From positions 1 to 64,000 of the forward strand of contig CAKQMB010000007.1 in the NCBI GenBank assembly GCA_934254825.1: DNA of 64,000 nucleotides, given 5' to 3'. A program made the translations under genes and the position numbers. The notes beneath the pieces were generated by a model. That model saw nothing but the letters and a program-made list of their open reading frames with translations, was not told the DNA's origin and did no database searches. Below, in pieces: positions 1-7,867 of the stretch (position 1 is its first letter; each line of letters starts with the position of its first letter). The stretch comes from an uncultured Clostridia bacterium. GTDB lineage: Bacteria > Bacillota > Clostridia > Christensenellales > Borkfalkiaceae.

Positions 1-542
1 TCTTTTCCGTTATGAATGAAAGAAAGGGATTCGGGCTTACCGTCGTAGATAATGGTACACGTTGCCGAAAAACCGCCGACTCTGGTTGTTGCCGTAACGT
101 ATGCGCTTGCGCCTTCAAAGCCTTTCAACGCGGTAATCGTTGCGGACAACGCTCCGTCGCTTTCGGGCGTAAGAGTTAAGTATTCGCTTATATCCTTACC
201 TTCGATAGGCGTACACCATTCGATTTTCCAATCGACGGACTTGTCTGGCGCGTCCACGGGCATAACGGTTGCCGTAATGACTTTCGATACGGTTTGCTGT
301 CCGTTTGCCGCATAAGTCGTAAACGATTTACTCATTTTCAAAGCCACGGGAGCAATATTTTCGTCCGAAACGGAGTTTTCCGTTGGCTCGATTTCCGCTT
401 TCGTGTTCTCTGCGACTTTTGCTTCAATAGGCTGCTTATTGCCGATTGCTATCACGAGCGAAGAAATTACGCCCGCGAAGAGAAGAATCAATGCCGTAAA
501 CACGGCTATCCATTTGATTTTGTTTGTTTTTTCGTTATACAT
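1..542 (-). CDS. Membrane-anchored surface protein, paralogue A (3' part off the left edge)
   Basis: The start codon is at 542-540 and the frame stays open to the window edge, so only about the first 180 residues are visible. A short basic N-terminus (MYNEKTNKIKW) precedes one hydrophobic segment (about residues 11-33) and an extracellular-looking part rich in Thr, Val and Ala. The first ~35 residues are almost the same as those of the next gene (557-1633), so the two are tandem paralogues whose external parts have diverged. It is likely a type II or signal-anchored surface protein with Ig-like beta domains. The fold is inferred from composition and the function is unknown. It belongs to the leftward gene set of the tRNA-linked element. 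Confidence 0.75.
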   Translation of the reverse strand, partial: MYNEKTNKIKWIAVFTALILLFAGVISSLVIAIGNKQPIEAKVAENTKAEIEPTENSVSDENIAPVALKMSKSFTTYAANGQQTVSKVITATVMPVDAPDKSVDWKIEWCTPIEGKDISEYLTLTPESDGALSATITALKGFEGASAYVTATTRVGGFSATCTIIYDGKPESLSFIHNGK

Positions 543-556
543 ATTTCACCTCCGGA

Positions 557-1633
557 TTAAAACGTAAGAGTTGTTTTGTTAGTGGTAACCTTGCTGACTT
601 CTTCACCGATAAAGAACTTATATTCCGCAGAGAAACCAAGCGTTTTATGCTTTACCGTGATAAGGAAATAAGGATTGTTCCCGTCGGCGTCTTTCACGCT
701 TGCATAATAGTGTTTCGCATACGTTCCGTAAGGTTCACCGTAAGATGAATTGGCGGTAAACTTATCGTAATAGTTGAAATACGAATCTTTGGCTTCGATT
801 TTCAGAACGCCGTTTTCTACGGTTGCCGACACAAGTTTGTCTTTCATCGAATCGAGCGTCATGGTAGGAATGTTGCTGTAATCGATATTAAAGCCTGTGC
901 CGCGAGGGTTGACAACGTAATCTGCCCACTGAACCGTTCCGACGCCTTTTACGGTAACGTCAAAATCGTTAAAGTTACTGCCTACATTGTGGAAAATGTT
1001 ATCCAATGCGAGATTGAGCGAATAAGTCTTGCCGGCATAGAGTTGATCTACGGAGTCCTTGCCGAGATTGTATTTCGTTACGCCGGAAGGACTGTTGATC
1101 GTCATACTCGACGGAACGCCTTCGTATACGACGTCGATAGTAGCCGTTTTGTAGCCCTGACGGGTTGTGCAGGTAAGAACAGCCTTACTGCCTTTGAATG
1201 CCTTGTAGCAGTTGACGGTTGCGGTAAGATTTCCTTGCGACTCATCCGTAATCTTGATATAGTCCGAAATATTGCTGCTTTTAAGCGGTGCGTCGGATGC
1301 CCAAGCGATAGACCAAGTAACGTATTTATCTACGACCGTTGCCGGGGTAATCGTTGCCGTTACCGTTTGAGAAACGTATGCCGTAGATTCGGTTGTGTCA
1401 TCATCGGTAGTCTTTTCGGGAACTGCCTGAACGGTTGCTTGCCCCATAGAAAGCAAGACCATAGGGTTATCGTTCGTAGCGGTTACGTTGGCTTCCGTCT
1501 GACTATCAGGTTTTGCCTCGACGGGCTTATTTCCGATTGCAATTACAAGCGAAGAAATAACGCCTGCAAAGAGAAGAACGATTGCCGTAAAAACCGCAAT
1601 CCACTTGATTTTGTTTGTTTTTTCGTTATACAT
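557..1633 (-). CDS. Membrane-anchored surface protein with Ig-like repeats, paralogue B
   Basis: This is a 358-residue protein. Residues 1-10 are polar and basic, 11-33 form one membrane segment or uncleaved signal, and the rest is secreted. The ectodomain has alternating beta-type stretches (for example TVTATITPATVVDKYVTW and YGTYAKHYYASVKDADG) like bacterial Ig-like (Big) domains; the family cannot be fixed by eye. It lies 15 nt upstream of its paralogue (1-542), with the same start context. GGAGGTAAA sits about 7 nt before the start codon. The tandem copies suggest duplication followed by divergence of the exposed part, as in adhesins or in surface or exclusion proteins of conjugative elements. 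That role is inference. Confidence 0.8.
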   Translation of the reverse strand: MYNEKTNKIKWIAVFTAIVLLFAGVISSLVIAIGNKPVEAKPDSQTEANVTATNDNPMVLLSMGQATVQAVPEKTTDDDTTESTAYVSQTVTATITPATVVDKYVTWSIAWASDAPLKSSNISDYIKITDESQGNLTATVNCYKAFKGSKAVLTCTTRQGYKTATIDVVYEGVPSSMTINSPSGVTKYNLGKDSVDQLYAGKTYSLNLALDNIFHNVGSNFNDFDVTVKGVGTVQWADYVVNPRGTGFNIDYSNIPTMTLDSMKDKLVSATVENGVLKIEAKDSYFNYYDKFTANSSYGEPYGTYAKHYYASVKDADGNNPYFLITVKHKTLGFSAEYKFFIGEEVSKVTTNKTTLTF

Positions 1634-1725
1634 ATTGATTTTTACCTCCGAAATTTTAGATTTTTGGGTGTAAAAAACTACGGCTTACCGAAAAGCAAAC
1701 CGTAGTTCTCTACAAAGGGTTATGC

Positions 1726-2076
1726 TTATCTCAAAAGCATATTGAGGAACGTCTTGTCCGAAGTCTTTGCCGGCTTGATAGGACATTCATACACGGTGCC
1801 GTCCGGATCATACGAACGAACCATATAAGAATTTCCCTTGATAGCCTTGCCTCGTTCGTCTTTCATCTCGAACGGGACAACGACAAGTTCCGCTTCCATT
1901 GCTTCACCGAATACGACGTCAAGGACTTTGTAGCCGTTTTTATCGGTGTCTACATTGGGCGGCACAACCTGAATACGGATATCTGTTCCGCGAACTACTC
2001 CTTTAATGAAGTAGGAAAAATAGGTTTTGTCGTTCTTTTCAAAAGTTTCTCTTTCGACCATGATTTTATTAGCCAT
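1726..2076 (-). CDS. Hypothetical protein, 116 aa
   Basis: A soluble protein of 116 residues with no membrane segment or recognised motif. It begins MANKIMVERETFEKNDKTY and looks mainly beta, with alternating hydrophobic strands. A strong ribosome site (AGGAGGTAAAAGAAA) precedes the ATG, and the stop of the 87-residue gene upstream lies 14 nt away, so the two are co-transcribed. Proteins of this size and character are common in the accessory operons of Clostridia integrative elements. I do not recognise the family and assign no function. Confidence 0.75.
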   Translation of the reverse strand: MANKIMVERETFEKNDKTYFSYFIKGVVRGTDIRIQVVPPNVDTDKNGYKVLDVVFGEAMEAELVVVPFEMKDERGKAIKGNSYMVRSYDPDGTVYECPIKPAKTSDKTFLNMLLR

Positions 2077-2090
2077 TTTCTTTTACCTCC

Positions 2091-2354
2091 TTAGTTTTTC
2101 TTCCCGATAGTACGGGAGATTTTCTTTGCTTCGGCTTTGGATTTTCCTTCACCGAGAGCCTTTTTGTACTTGAAAAGTCCTGCGTGATCGGACTGTGCCT
2201 GAAGATACCCAGAGCGAAGACCTGCTTCATAATCGGTCAGTTCTTTACCTTCTTTCGGTCCGTGTTCATGAACTTTGTTTTTGCGTTCGGAGGCGTAACC
2301 CTTCGCTCTTTTGGAAGGAACGCTCCATCTGCGTTCGTTGTTTCTGTTTGCCAT
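2091..2354 (-). CDS. Small very basic hypothetical protein, 87 aa
   Basis: An 87-residue protein dominated by Lys, Arg and Glu. It starts MANRNNERRWSVPSKRAKGY and contains an ELTDYEAGLRSGYLQAQSDH helix followed by a Lys-rich C-terminus. The composition fits a nucleic-acid-associated protein, but no motif proves this. A good ribosome site (AAAGGAGTTAAAAAC) precedes the ATG. It is the first gene of a two-gene unit with the 116-residue protein downstream. Function unknown. Confidence 0.7.
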   Translation of the reverse strand: MANRNNERRWSVPSKRAKGYASERKNKVHEHGPKEGKELTDYEAGLRSGYLQAQSDHAGLFKYKKALGEGKSKAEAKKISRTIGKKN

Positions 2355-2705
2355 AATGTTTTTAACTCCTTTACCCGTTCAGCCGATAGTGCAGCATTAA
2401 ATTTTGATTGTTTTTTGTGTGCCCGTGTTGCCGTTAGCTAAGCAAAAATTTTAATATTAAGTTGTAGTTTTGCAAGCCGATTTTCTTCTTTTGAAACACT
2501 CCGTTTCGTGCGACTTTTATTACGGAAGGCGGCCACCTTTATCTTTCGAAAGTCCGCATAAAACAGTCGGTTTTAATTATCCGAAATGGGCTTGCGTTTT
2601 ATATTTCCGACGAGATTTTACTCTCGCTTCGGACGGGGATAATTACCTAAACAAACACTTAAAGTGCCTGTATAGGTCGATTAAACGCGCTTTTCTGTCA
2701 CTTAA
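2355..2705. other. Gene-free stretch of about 350 bp
   Basis: No frame here carries a ribosome site and coding-like composition together. It probably contains the promoter of the pair at 1726-2354 and the end of the transcript from 2706-3657, but I see no convincing terminator hairpin or consensus promoter. Confidence 0.4.
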
Positions 2706-2975
2706 TCAATCGATATAGGTTCTTAGATGAGTGCGTGTCTTAATGCGTTTTCCGTCAAGATACTCTCTCGATTGAAAGACGTATTCGTAATCTATATCGC
2801 GCTCGGAAGTCCTGAAATAATAGGTATCTTCACTGACAGAATGAACATCGCCGTGCTTGTTGGCACAAAGAGAAATTCTCTGTTTTACGATATAGTCCGG
2901 GGTGCGGTAAACGTTGTCGGCGTTGTGAAGAAATTCAATTTCACCGATGGGTTTTACGATATTGTTTTTCGACAT
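2706..2975 (-). CDS. Hypothetical protein, 89 aa
   Basis: An 89-residue soluble protein, MSKNNIVKPIGEIEFLHNAD onward, rich in Asp, Arg and Tyr, with no recognised motif. The ribosome site AAAGGAGTAAAAAT precedes the ATG. It lies 43 nt downstream of the 101-residue gene and is probably the last member of that operon. Function unknown. Confidence 0.65.
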   Translation of the reverse strand: MSKNNIVKPIGEIEFLHNADNVYRTPDYIVKQRISLCANKHGDVHSVSEDTYYFRTSERDIDYEYVFQSREYLDGKRIKTRTHLRTYID

Positions 2976-3018
2976 ATTTTTACTCCTTTGCCCGTAACCT
3001 TGATAGCGCAGTAATTTT

Positions 3019-3324
3019 TTATTTCAACGCCGATTGCAAATAGGCAATCAGTTTGTTGTTGAGTTCCTTCATGTAGTCTGGCGTAAGTTGCCACTCTTCG
3101 GCAAGTACCGTCTGAGTGTTGTTTTCAACATATAGCGACACATAAAGGATAAAAAGCCTTGCGGGAGCGCTTTGCATTGCCGTGTTGTATCTTTCGACTT
3201 TTTGAATGACGGCAAGCGGTTTCACCGTTTTTGAACTCCTGTCAAACAATTCTTTCATTCCATAGTAATACCGGATTTCTCTTAAGTCGTTTCGGACTTG
3301 AACTGTGGTAAGCATTTTTAACAC
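3019..3324 (-). CDS. Hypothetical protein, 101 aa
   Basis: A 101-residue, mostly helical soluble protein (MLKMLTTVQVRNDLREIRYY). Its start is 3 nt after the upstream HTH gene's stop, and the ribosome site TAGGAGGTG overlaps that stop codon, so the two are translationally coupled. No catalytic or binding motif is visible. It is probably an accessory or regulatory partner of the DeoR-type protein in the element's leftward operon; that is inferred only from position. Confidence 0.75.
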   Translation of the reverse strand: MLKMLTTVQVRNDLREIRYYYGMKELFDRSSKTVKPLAVIQKVERYNTAMQSAPARLFILYVSLYVENNTQTVLAEEWQLTPDYMKELNNKLIAYLQSALK

Positions 3325-3327
3325 CTC

Positions 3328-3657
3328 CTAATTTTTGTTTTTTCTGCCGAACTTCTTAATAATTGCGAGCATGGTTTTCTTTTGATTTGCATCGCAATTT
3401 ACGAGCATTGCCGTCAGCAATTCTTGCTGTTCGTTTGACAGATATTGCTTCCCGAGATAGTAGTCATCTTGGACAAAGACTCCGCTGTCGTGTCGACCCG
3501 ATACGGTGTAGATGGGGTAAGAAACCGAGAGTTCGAGAACGTCGCGCATAATCGTGTGTCTTGATACGCCGAACTCAAACGCAAGATTTTCCATTGTGTC
3601 GTGCCGACGTTCGCATAGCAGTTCCAATAATGCCTGACGACGTTCCGTTGCTCTCAA
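3328..3657 (-). CDS. DeoR-type helix-turn-helix protein (TTG start)
   Basis: A protein of 109 residues when started at TTG 3657-3655, which sits 7 nt after a perfect AGGAGGT. A longer frame from an upstream ATG at 3702 would bypass this site and is less likely. Residues 3-60 form a winged-helix DNA-binding domain of the DeoR/HTH_11 type: ERRQALLELLCERRHDTMEN, then AFEFGVSRHTIMRDVLELS as the recognition part, then a wing near YTVSGRHDSGVFV. The C-terminus is basic. The effector-binding domain of full DeoR regulators is absent, so this is a short DNA-binding protein typical of mobile elements. It is first in an operon with 3019-3324 and 2706-2975. Confidence 0.8.
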   Translation of the reverse strand: MRATERRQALLELLCERRHDTMENLAFEFGVSRHTIMRDVLELSVSYPIYTVSGRHDSGVFVQDDYYLGKQYLSNEQQELLTAMLVNCDANQKKTMLAIIKKFGRKNKN

Positions 3658-3754
3658 GTTTCTCACCTCCTTTGCCTTCGACGGCTCTATTTTCGCAGTC
3701 AACTGTCGCAGGTTTTGCTACAGTTAAAAAAGTTTTCTAAATTTTTTTGAGAAA

Positions 3755-3820
3755 TAAAAAAAAGTGCCTTGACAAACAGGAACCTCTGATTTGAGATTCG
3801 CTGTCCGCCAAGACACTTTT
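3755..3820 (-). terminator. Rho-independent terminator
   Basis: On the minus strand AAAAGTGTCTTG (3820-3809) pairs with CAAGGCACTTTT (3771-3760) with one mismatch, followed by a run of T. It lies downstream of the zinc-ribbon gene at 3949-4119 and would end transcripts coming from lexA. Confidence 0.75.
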
Positions 3821-3948
3821 AAGCCTTGTGTTTTACCTAAACAGATAAGTTACGAACACTTATACATAAAGTATTGAAATCGGATTTACCTACTTTCGCT
3901 GTTTCAGAACGACCGAAGTTTGCATTATGTACGCACGTTATTAAATTG

Positions 3949-4119
3949 TTAGTCAATCTTGATTTTTATCAAGATTTCTTTGTTGTGCTGCTTGCTGAAA
4001 ATCTTCGCTTTGCAACGATGACACTCAACAAGGATTGCGCCGTCTTTTCGTTGATATCCGGTTGTCTTTTTATGACAACAAGGACATACGAAAGGAACAG
4101 GGTTAGAACTCGTCTCCAA
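3949..4119 (-). CDS. Zinc-ribbon microprotein, 56 aa (TTG start)
   Basis: A short gene with a TTG start at 4119-4117, 7 nt after AGGAGG, and a stop at 3951-3949. The product has two Cys pairs, CPCC at residues 12-15 and CHRC at 33-36, spaced like a treble-clef or zinc-ribbon fold, and then a Lys/Ile-rich tail. It resembles the small Com/Cys-rich KTR class of zinc-finger proteins found in phages and integrative elements; the similarity is by pattern only. It lies between lexA and a strong terminator in the same direction, so it is probably co-transcribed with lexA. A nucleic-acid-binding or regulatory role is likely but unproven. Confidence 0.7.
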   Translation of the reverse strand: METSSNPVPFVCPCCHKKTTGYQRKDGAILVECHRCKAKIFSKQHNKEILIKIKID

Positions 4120-4287
4120 AATTCAACCTCCTTCTCCCATGACACACAAAGAGATGTATTTAACTCACTACATTGACAGGGGCGGGAAATCCCGTATCGT
4201 AGGAAAGTTATCTTTTGTGCCTAAATATGAATAGTAACGGATAAGACGGGGCTTTCTTATTTTGCCACTACGCAAATTTGCAAAACA

Positions 4288-4896
4288 TTAGTGAATATCT
4301 TTAAGAATTTTAACGGCGACGCCTTGAATTTGAACGGAATCGAAATACATATCTTTCAGGTCGTCGTTTTCGGGATGTAAACGGATTTTCTTTCTTCTCT
4401 TATCAATATAATATCTCTTTAACGTCGCTTCGTTGTCGATAAGAGCAACAACGATTTGACCTTCAACGGCCGTATCTTGCTGACGAATAACAACTAAATC
4501 TCCGTCATCGATACCGGCATTTATCATACTGTCACCCTTTGCGCGAAGAATAAAGAAGTTTCCGCTACCCAAGAGTTCACGAGAAAACGTAACGTAACAT
4601 TCGATATTTTCTTCCGCCAGAATAGGAGTTCCGCAGGCAACTTCACCTACAATCGGTAAGCGGCTTGCTTTTGCTGTCGCCTTTGAAATTTCTTTTGTCT
4701 GCAAGCTGCCATAGCGATTATTTTTTGAAATCTCGCCACGATTGACAAGTTCGGCTACATAACGGTGGGCGGTGGTCGTCCCTATATGCAGTTCTTCACC
4801 GATCTGCATGAGTGTGGGATAATCGTTGTTTTGAAAATACCAATCGTTAATGAAGTTAAGTATAGCCTTTAAGGTATCTTCGTTCTTACTACGCAT
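4288..4896 (-). CDS. lexA: LexA-like transcriptional repressor (S24 peptidase)
   Basis: A 202-residue SOS-type repressor. Residues 1-65 form a winged helix (PTLMQIGEELHIGTTTAHRYV). Residues 80-200 are the S24 self-cleaving domain with a Cys88-Gly89 scissile bond (VACGTP), catalytic Ser123 (GDSM) and Lys160 (ATLKRY). The length matches the family. The scissile residue is Cys, as in UmuD and many phage repressors, where chromosomal LexA usually has Ala. It diverges from the xis-int genes and so probably keeps the element quiescent until RecA-stimulated cleavage. It could be the host LexA, but its place beside int and small cargo genes favours an element repressor. Confidence 0.85.
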   Translation of the reverse strand: MRSKNEDTLKAILNFINDWYFQNNDYPTLMQIGEELHIGTTTAHRYVAELVNRGEISKNNRYGSLQTKEISKATAKASRLPIVGEVACGTPILAEENIECYVTFSRELLGSGNFFILRAKGDSMINAGIDDGDLVVIRQQDTAVEGQIVVALIDNEATLKRYYIDKRRKKIRLHPENDDLKDMYFDSVQIQGVAVKILKDIH

Positions 4897-4920
4897 ATTC
4901 GCCTCCGTTTTTGTCTATAT

Positions 4921-4977
4921 GGAAATCCTTTTCCGTTTAGGTGTTTTTATTATAACCAAAACCGAAGTGAAAGTCAA
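4921..4977 (-). promoter_or_regulatory. lexA promoter with dyad operator candidate
   Basis: The minus strand has TTGACT (4977-4972), a 17-nt spacer and TATAAT (4954-4949), a near-consensus sigma-A promoter. About 15 nt after the predicted start of transcription lies the dyad GGAAA-N4-TTTCC (4921-4934). It is well placed for autorepression but is not the GAAC-N4-GTTC form of LexA boxes known from Firmicutes. Confidence 0.7.
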
Positions 4978-5529
4978 GAGCAAAACAGGGGGAAAACAAA
5001 AATATTTTTTATTGTTAAAAACAACCATTTTTGCCGTTTCATTTTGTCATTATCCGCAAATTCCTTTTGTCTTTCGGGTACGTAGCCTAATCGCCTGCAT
5101 TGCCTTGTCAAGGCTCGCAAAAAATAGACCGATTTGAAAGGCGAGAACATTGTAATATACAAATGACGACAACAAGCTGTCATATATAAAAAGAAAAACG
5201 AGAATTTTTACTATGCTATTTTTTGCTCGTCGCTTCGCTTTTTCCTTGACAAGTCTGCTTCGGTGATTATTCTCGTCCCTCGTCGAAAGACAAAATGAAA
5301 ATGCAAGGTGGTGATGCTTCACGATCCATTCCGACACCCTTTCATACCATTTCCAACTTCTCGCCCGAAGTATGGTTATCCATTGAAAGTGGAAAAAATG
5401 CCTTGAAAGTAGATTTTAAGCCATTTCCTTTTTTGAAATCGCTGTGGTAGAGTTGATTCAGAAGTTAGCGAGAGATACGCAAAACATCTCCCGATTGACT
5501 TCAATAATCAAAAAGGAGGTTCAAGGCAA
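4978..5529. other. Intergenic region between lexA and xis with a repeated element
   Basis: About 550 bp with no credible gene. Positions 5380-5463 carry a sequence that recurs inverted at 61420-61503 (see findings). Just before xis an imperfect stem-loop (TTGATT...AAGT near 5453 and ACTT...ATCAA near 5510, with inner GAGAGAT/ATCTCCC) could form in the xis leader. The rest is AT-rich and unassigned. Confidence 0.5.
5380..5463 (+). repeat. 84-bp non-coding element, copy 1 (upstream of xis-int)
   Basis: The first 55 positions (CCATTGAAA... to ...CCATTTCC plus T6) align with the reverse complement of 61448-61503 at 46 identical positions with one single-base gap, counted by eye. The similarity continues through GTAG-N2-TTGA-N-TCAGA to 5463. 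Copy 1 points toward xis and copy 2 points toward rep. It contains a partial inverted repeat. A role in replication, transfer or regulation of this element family is inference. Confidence 0.7.
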
Positions 5530-5724
5530 ATGTTAAGAAGCATCAGAAAAGCATTCGATATAATCAAAGCCGAAGACGCTGAAACTGCCATTACCGTTCA
5601 CACTATCCGAACTTGGTGTAAACAAGGTAAAGTCAAGTGTCTGACTGCCGGCAACAAGGTTCTTGTGGATATGCAAAGCCTCTTGGATTATATCGCAATC
5701 AAAACAGAAAACAAGGAGGCATAA
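5530..5724 (+). CDS. Excisionase-like helix-turn-helix protein
   Basis: A 64-residue protein of the MerR-like/HTH_17 excisionase type: TAITVHTIRTWCKQGKVKCL is the helix-turn-helix, KVLVDMQSLLDYI the wing and following helix. It starts 9 nt after AAGGAGG and stops just before the integrase start, with the integrase ribosome site inside its 3' end. Xis proteins of this size bend the att DNA and bias the tyrosine recombinase toward excision. No other xis is needed to explain the module. Confidence 0.75.
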   Translation: MLRSIRKAFDIIKAEDAETAITVHTIRTWCKQGKVKCLTAGNKVLVDMQSLLDYIAIKTENKEA

Positions 5725-5725
5725 A

Positions 5726-7162
5726 TTGGCATACTCAAAAATCACAACAAACAAAAAAGGAGTCTTACAGGCAAAAATTCAAGCGTATGGGTTAGATCCC
5801 GCAACCGGGAAATCGAAGTTGTATGTAAAAACCATTCATAACGTTGACGGGCTTTCGGAAGCAAAATTCAAAAAGTACGTTGTAAAAGCGGAAATCGAAT
5901 TTGAAGAAAGCATCAAGTTGACCGGGAAGACGTCATCTCTCGAAGGTGCCGCAACCGACGGTGTTCTAACCTTTACGCAGCTTGTAAAAGAATGGAAAGC
6001 ATCCGTCCTTAAAACGCTGTCCAAAGGCTATTACAGTCATATTTGCAATACGGAAAGATTGTTCACACAGTTTTTAGGCGAATATAATCTTATAGATAAA
6101 CCGATTTCGCAAATATCCGTTCGCCATATTCAACTATTTTTGAACTCGTTCTGTTCAGGCGAGAAAGTCCCAACAGATTTTGCGACACTGAAAAAACTGC
6201 TGCCGGACAGCGTTAGCGGACGAGAACTTATACGGGAAGAAATAATAAATGCGAACAGTTTATATAGATTAAAAAGCCTTGGCAGTTCGATCAAAATCAA
6301 GACGGCAAAAGCTATTTGTTCGTATTGTCATTTGAAATTCGATGAGTATTTCGAGCAAGTTTACAAGGTCAAGGAATATTCTGCCGAGACCATAAAAGGA
6401 CATAGAAGAATACTACGAACGCTTTTCAACGAAGCCGTCAGATACGACTGGATTGCAAAAAATCCTGTGTGCAAGACAAAAATCGGAACAAAAACGGGGA
6501 ACGCTAATATCTCGATAAAGCCCGTCGAAGAAAAAGAAGTTTTTTCGATTGCCGAAGTCAAGCAATTTATAAGACTTCTCGACGAACTGCCCGAAGATAT
6601 GATATATCGGCGTGTTCCGTTGAAGTTTATGGTGTTGACGGGAGTGCGAACAGCCGAATTGCACGGTCTTAGATGGTCGGACATCGATTTAGACAAAAAG
6701 GTTGTACATATAAGACGGAATCGACTTGCCACACAAGGTTTTGGCGTATACGAGAAAGAACCTAAATCCCGAACATCTAAAAGAGATATACCTCTTCCGC
6801 AAGAACTGATAGACGACTTAAGAAAATATATGGACTGGTTCAGACTTGCGGATGATGAATTTGACTCAAAATTAGACGAATACTACTTTGCAGTCAACAT
6901 ATATCGAGAACCCGAAGGCGTAGCCTGTGTAGGACAATGGCTTGCCAAGTTTGAAAAAAGAAACGGGCTGAAAAAGGTATCGCCGCACGGTCTCAGACAC
7001 ACATATTGCAGTATCCTTTTGGCACAGAACGTGCCAATTCAGACCGTAAGCAAGTATCTCGGGCATAGTGACTCTACGATAACGCTTGAAGTTTACAGCC
7101 ACTTTATACCCGATACACAAGAGCGAGTCACGAATGCGTTGAGTAATTTGCTCACCGACTAA
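5726..7162 (+). CDS. int: Tyrosine site-specific integrase (TTG start)
   Basis: A protein of 478 residues from TTG 5726, which follows AAGGAGG by 6 nt; an upstream ATG at 5663 lies inside xis and has no such site. The N-terminal part is an AP2-like arm-binding region (about 1-60), then a SAM-like core-binding domain (about 80-255), then the catalytic domain with Arg308 (TGVRTAELHGLRW), His421-x-x-Arg424 (PHGLRHTY), His447 (LGHSD) and nucleophile Tyr457 (EVYSHF). All catalytic residues are present. It belongs to the Tn916/phage integrase group. The core-binding domain seems long because of an insertion at about 155-215. The adjacent tRNA-Arg(CCT) is the obvious attachment site. Confidence 0.93.
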   Translation: MAYSKITTNKKGVLQAKIQAYGLDPATGKSKLYVKTIHNVDGLSEAKFKKYVVKAEIEFEESIKLTGKTSSLEGAATDGVLTFTQLVKEWKASVLKTLSKGYYSHICNTERLFTQFLGEYNLIDKPISQISVRHIQLFLNSFCSGEKVPTDFATLKKLLPDSVSGRELIREEIINANSLYRLKSLGSSIKIKTAKAICSYCHLKFDEYFEQVYKVKEYSAETIKGHRRILRTLFNEAVRYDWIAKNPVCKTKIGTKTGNANISIKPVEEKEVFSIAEVKQFIRLLDELPEDMIYRRVPLKFMVLTGVRTAELHGLRWSDIDLDKKVVHIRRNRLATQGFGVYEKEPKSRTSKRDIPLPQELIDDLRKYMDWFRLADDEFDSKLDEYYFAVNIYREPEGVACVGQWLAKFEKRNGLKKVSPHGLRHTYCSILLAQNVPIQTVSKYLGHSDSTITLEVYSHFIPDTQERVTNALSNLLTD

Positions 7163-7182
7163 GTGGCTCGCTTAGTTTTTTT
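7158..7182 (+). terminator. Short hairpin with T-tract after int
   Basis: ACTAAG (7158-7163) pairs with CTTAGT (7171-7176), followed directly by T7. The six-pair stem is weak, so it may attenuate rather than stop transcription into the next two genes. Confidence 0.5.
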
Positions 7183-7196
7183 AGGAGGAATTAAAA

Positions 7197-7400
7197 ATGT
7201 ATTTACCACGATTAAGACGAATTTCCGACGTGTTGGAAGAAGTGAAACGCACCGATCCCGACTCGTGTTTAACCTATCATATGTTGATTGACCTAATGAA
7301 AGACGGGGCAATAACACCCTTAAAATACGGCAATGCTTGGGTTATCAATATGGACGAATTGCTGTTATTCGTAAACGGCAAAAAGGAGAACAAAAAATGA
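7197..7400 (+). CDS. Small excisionase-like DNA-binding protein, 67 aa
   Basis: A 67-residue protein with the layout of a helix-turn-helix/wing protein: SCLTYHMLIDLMKDGAITPL, then KYGNAWVINMDELLLFVNGK. This matches the pattern of the Xis gene at 5530 (helix pair, then VLVDMQSLLDYI). A strong ribosome site TTAGGAGGAATTAAAA precedes it. Its last four bases overlap the start of the next gene (ATGA), so translation is coupled. It is probably a second DNA-architectural protein of the element. Confidence 0.7.
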   Translation: MYLPRLRRISDVLEEVKRTDPDSCLTYHMLIDLMKDGAITPLKYGNAWVINMDELLLFVNGKKENKK

Positions 7401-7867
7401 AATATCTAACTTCGGGCGACATATACAGAATGTTTAAGCAAGAAGACGACGGAACAATTATACGAAGAAACAACGTTCGTCGAATTGCTTTGCAAAACGG
7501 AATTAAAAACACTCTTACACAGAATATAATACTTATTGACCCAAAGGATTTTATGGAAAAAGTGAATCCTTACAATTTGCAGGAACACGAATACGATATA
7601 CCGAAGTTGCGTTGTATTAAGGATTGCGCGCGAGAATGGAACAACAACAGAAAGAGCGGCGACCGCTTTATTCACCCCGACGAAATAAGAGAGTTCTTGC
7701 AAAATGACACGACGGTGTTTAAGTACAAATACCACAACAAATGGATTGTCAACTACAACCAACTTTTGCCGCATCTCAAAAAGATAAACCGTCGTGAGAG
7801 CAAAATGTGGAAGAAATATATGAACTGTTTAGGCATAAAAAAATCAGTCACTCCCCGAAAGAAGTGA
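7397..7867 (+). CDS. Basic protein with duplicated excisionase-like segments, 156 aa
   Basis: The start at 7397 overlaps the previous stop by 4 nt and follows AAAAGGAGAACA, giving 156 residues. Two halves show the same scheme, a helical segment followed by a short beta wing: residues 1-50 (MKYLTSGDIYRMF ... NIILIDPKDFM) and 65-125 (DCAREWNNN ... HNKWIVNYNQLLPHL). It looks like two Xis-type winged modules in one chain. The C-terminus is strongly basic. Its final codons lie inside the terminator of the tRNA gene on the other strand. A role in recombination directionality is inferred. Confidence 0.7.
   Translation: MKYLTSGDIYRMFKQEDDGTIIRRNNVRRIALQNGIKNTLTQNIILIDPKDFMEKVNPYNLQEHEYDIPKLRCIKDCAREWNNNRKSGDRFIHPDEIREFLQNDTTVFKYKYHNKWIVNYNQLLPHLKKINRRESKMWKKYMNCLGIKKSVTPRKK

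Noticed and set aside
5050..5337. 95-residue frame between lexA and xis
   Set aside because: No ribosome site, atypical composition, and the region is better explained as regulatory DNA.
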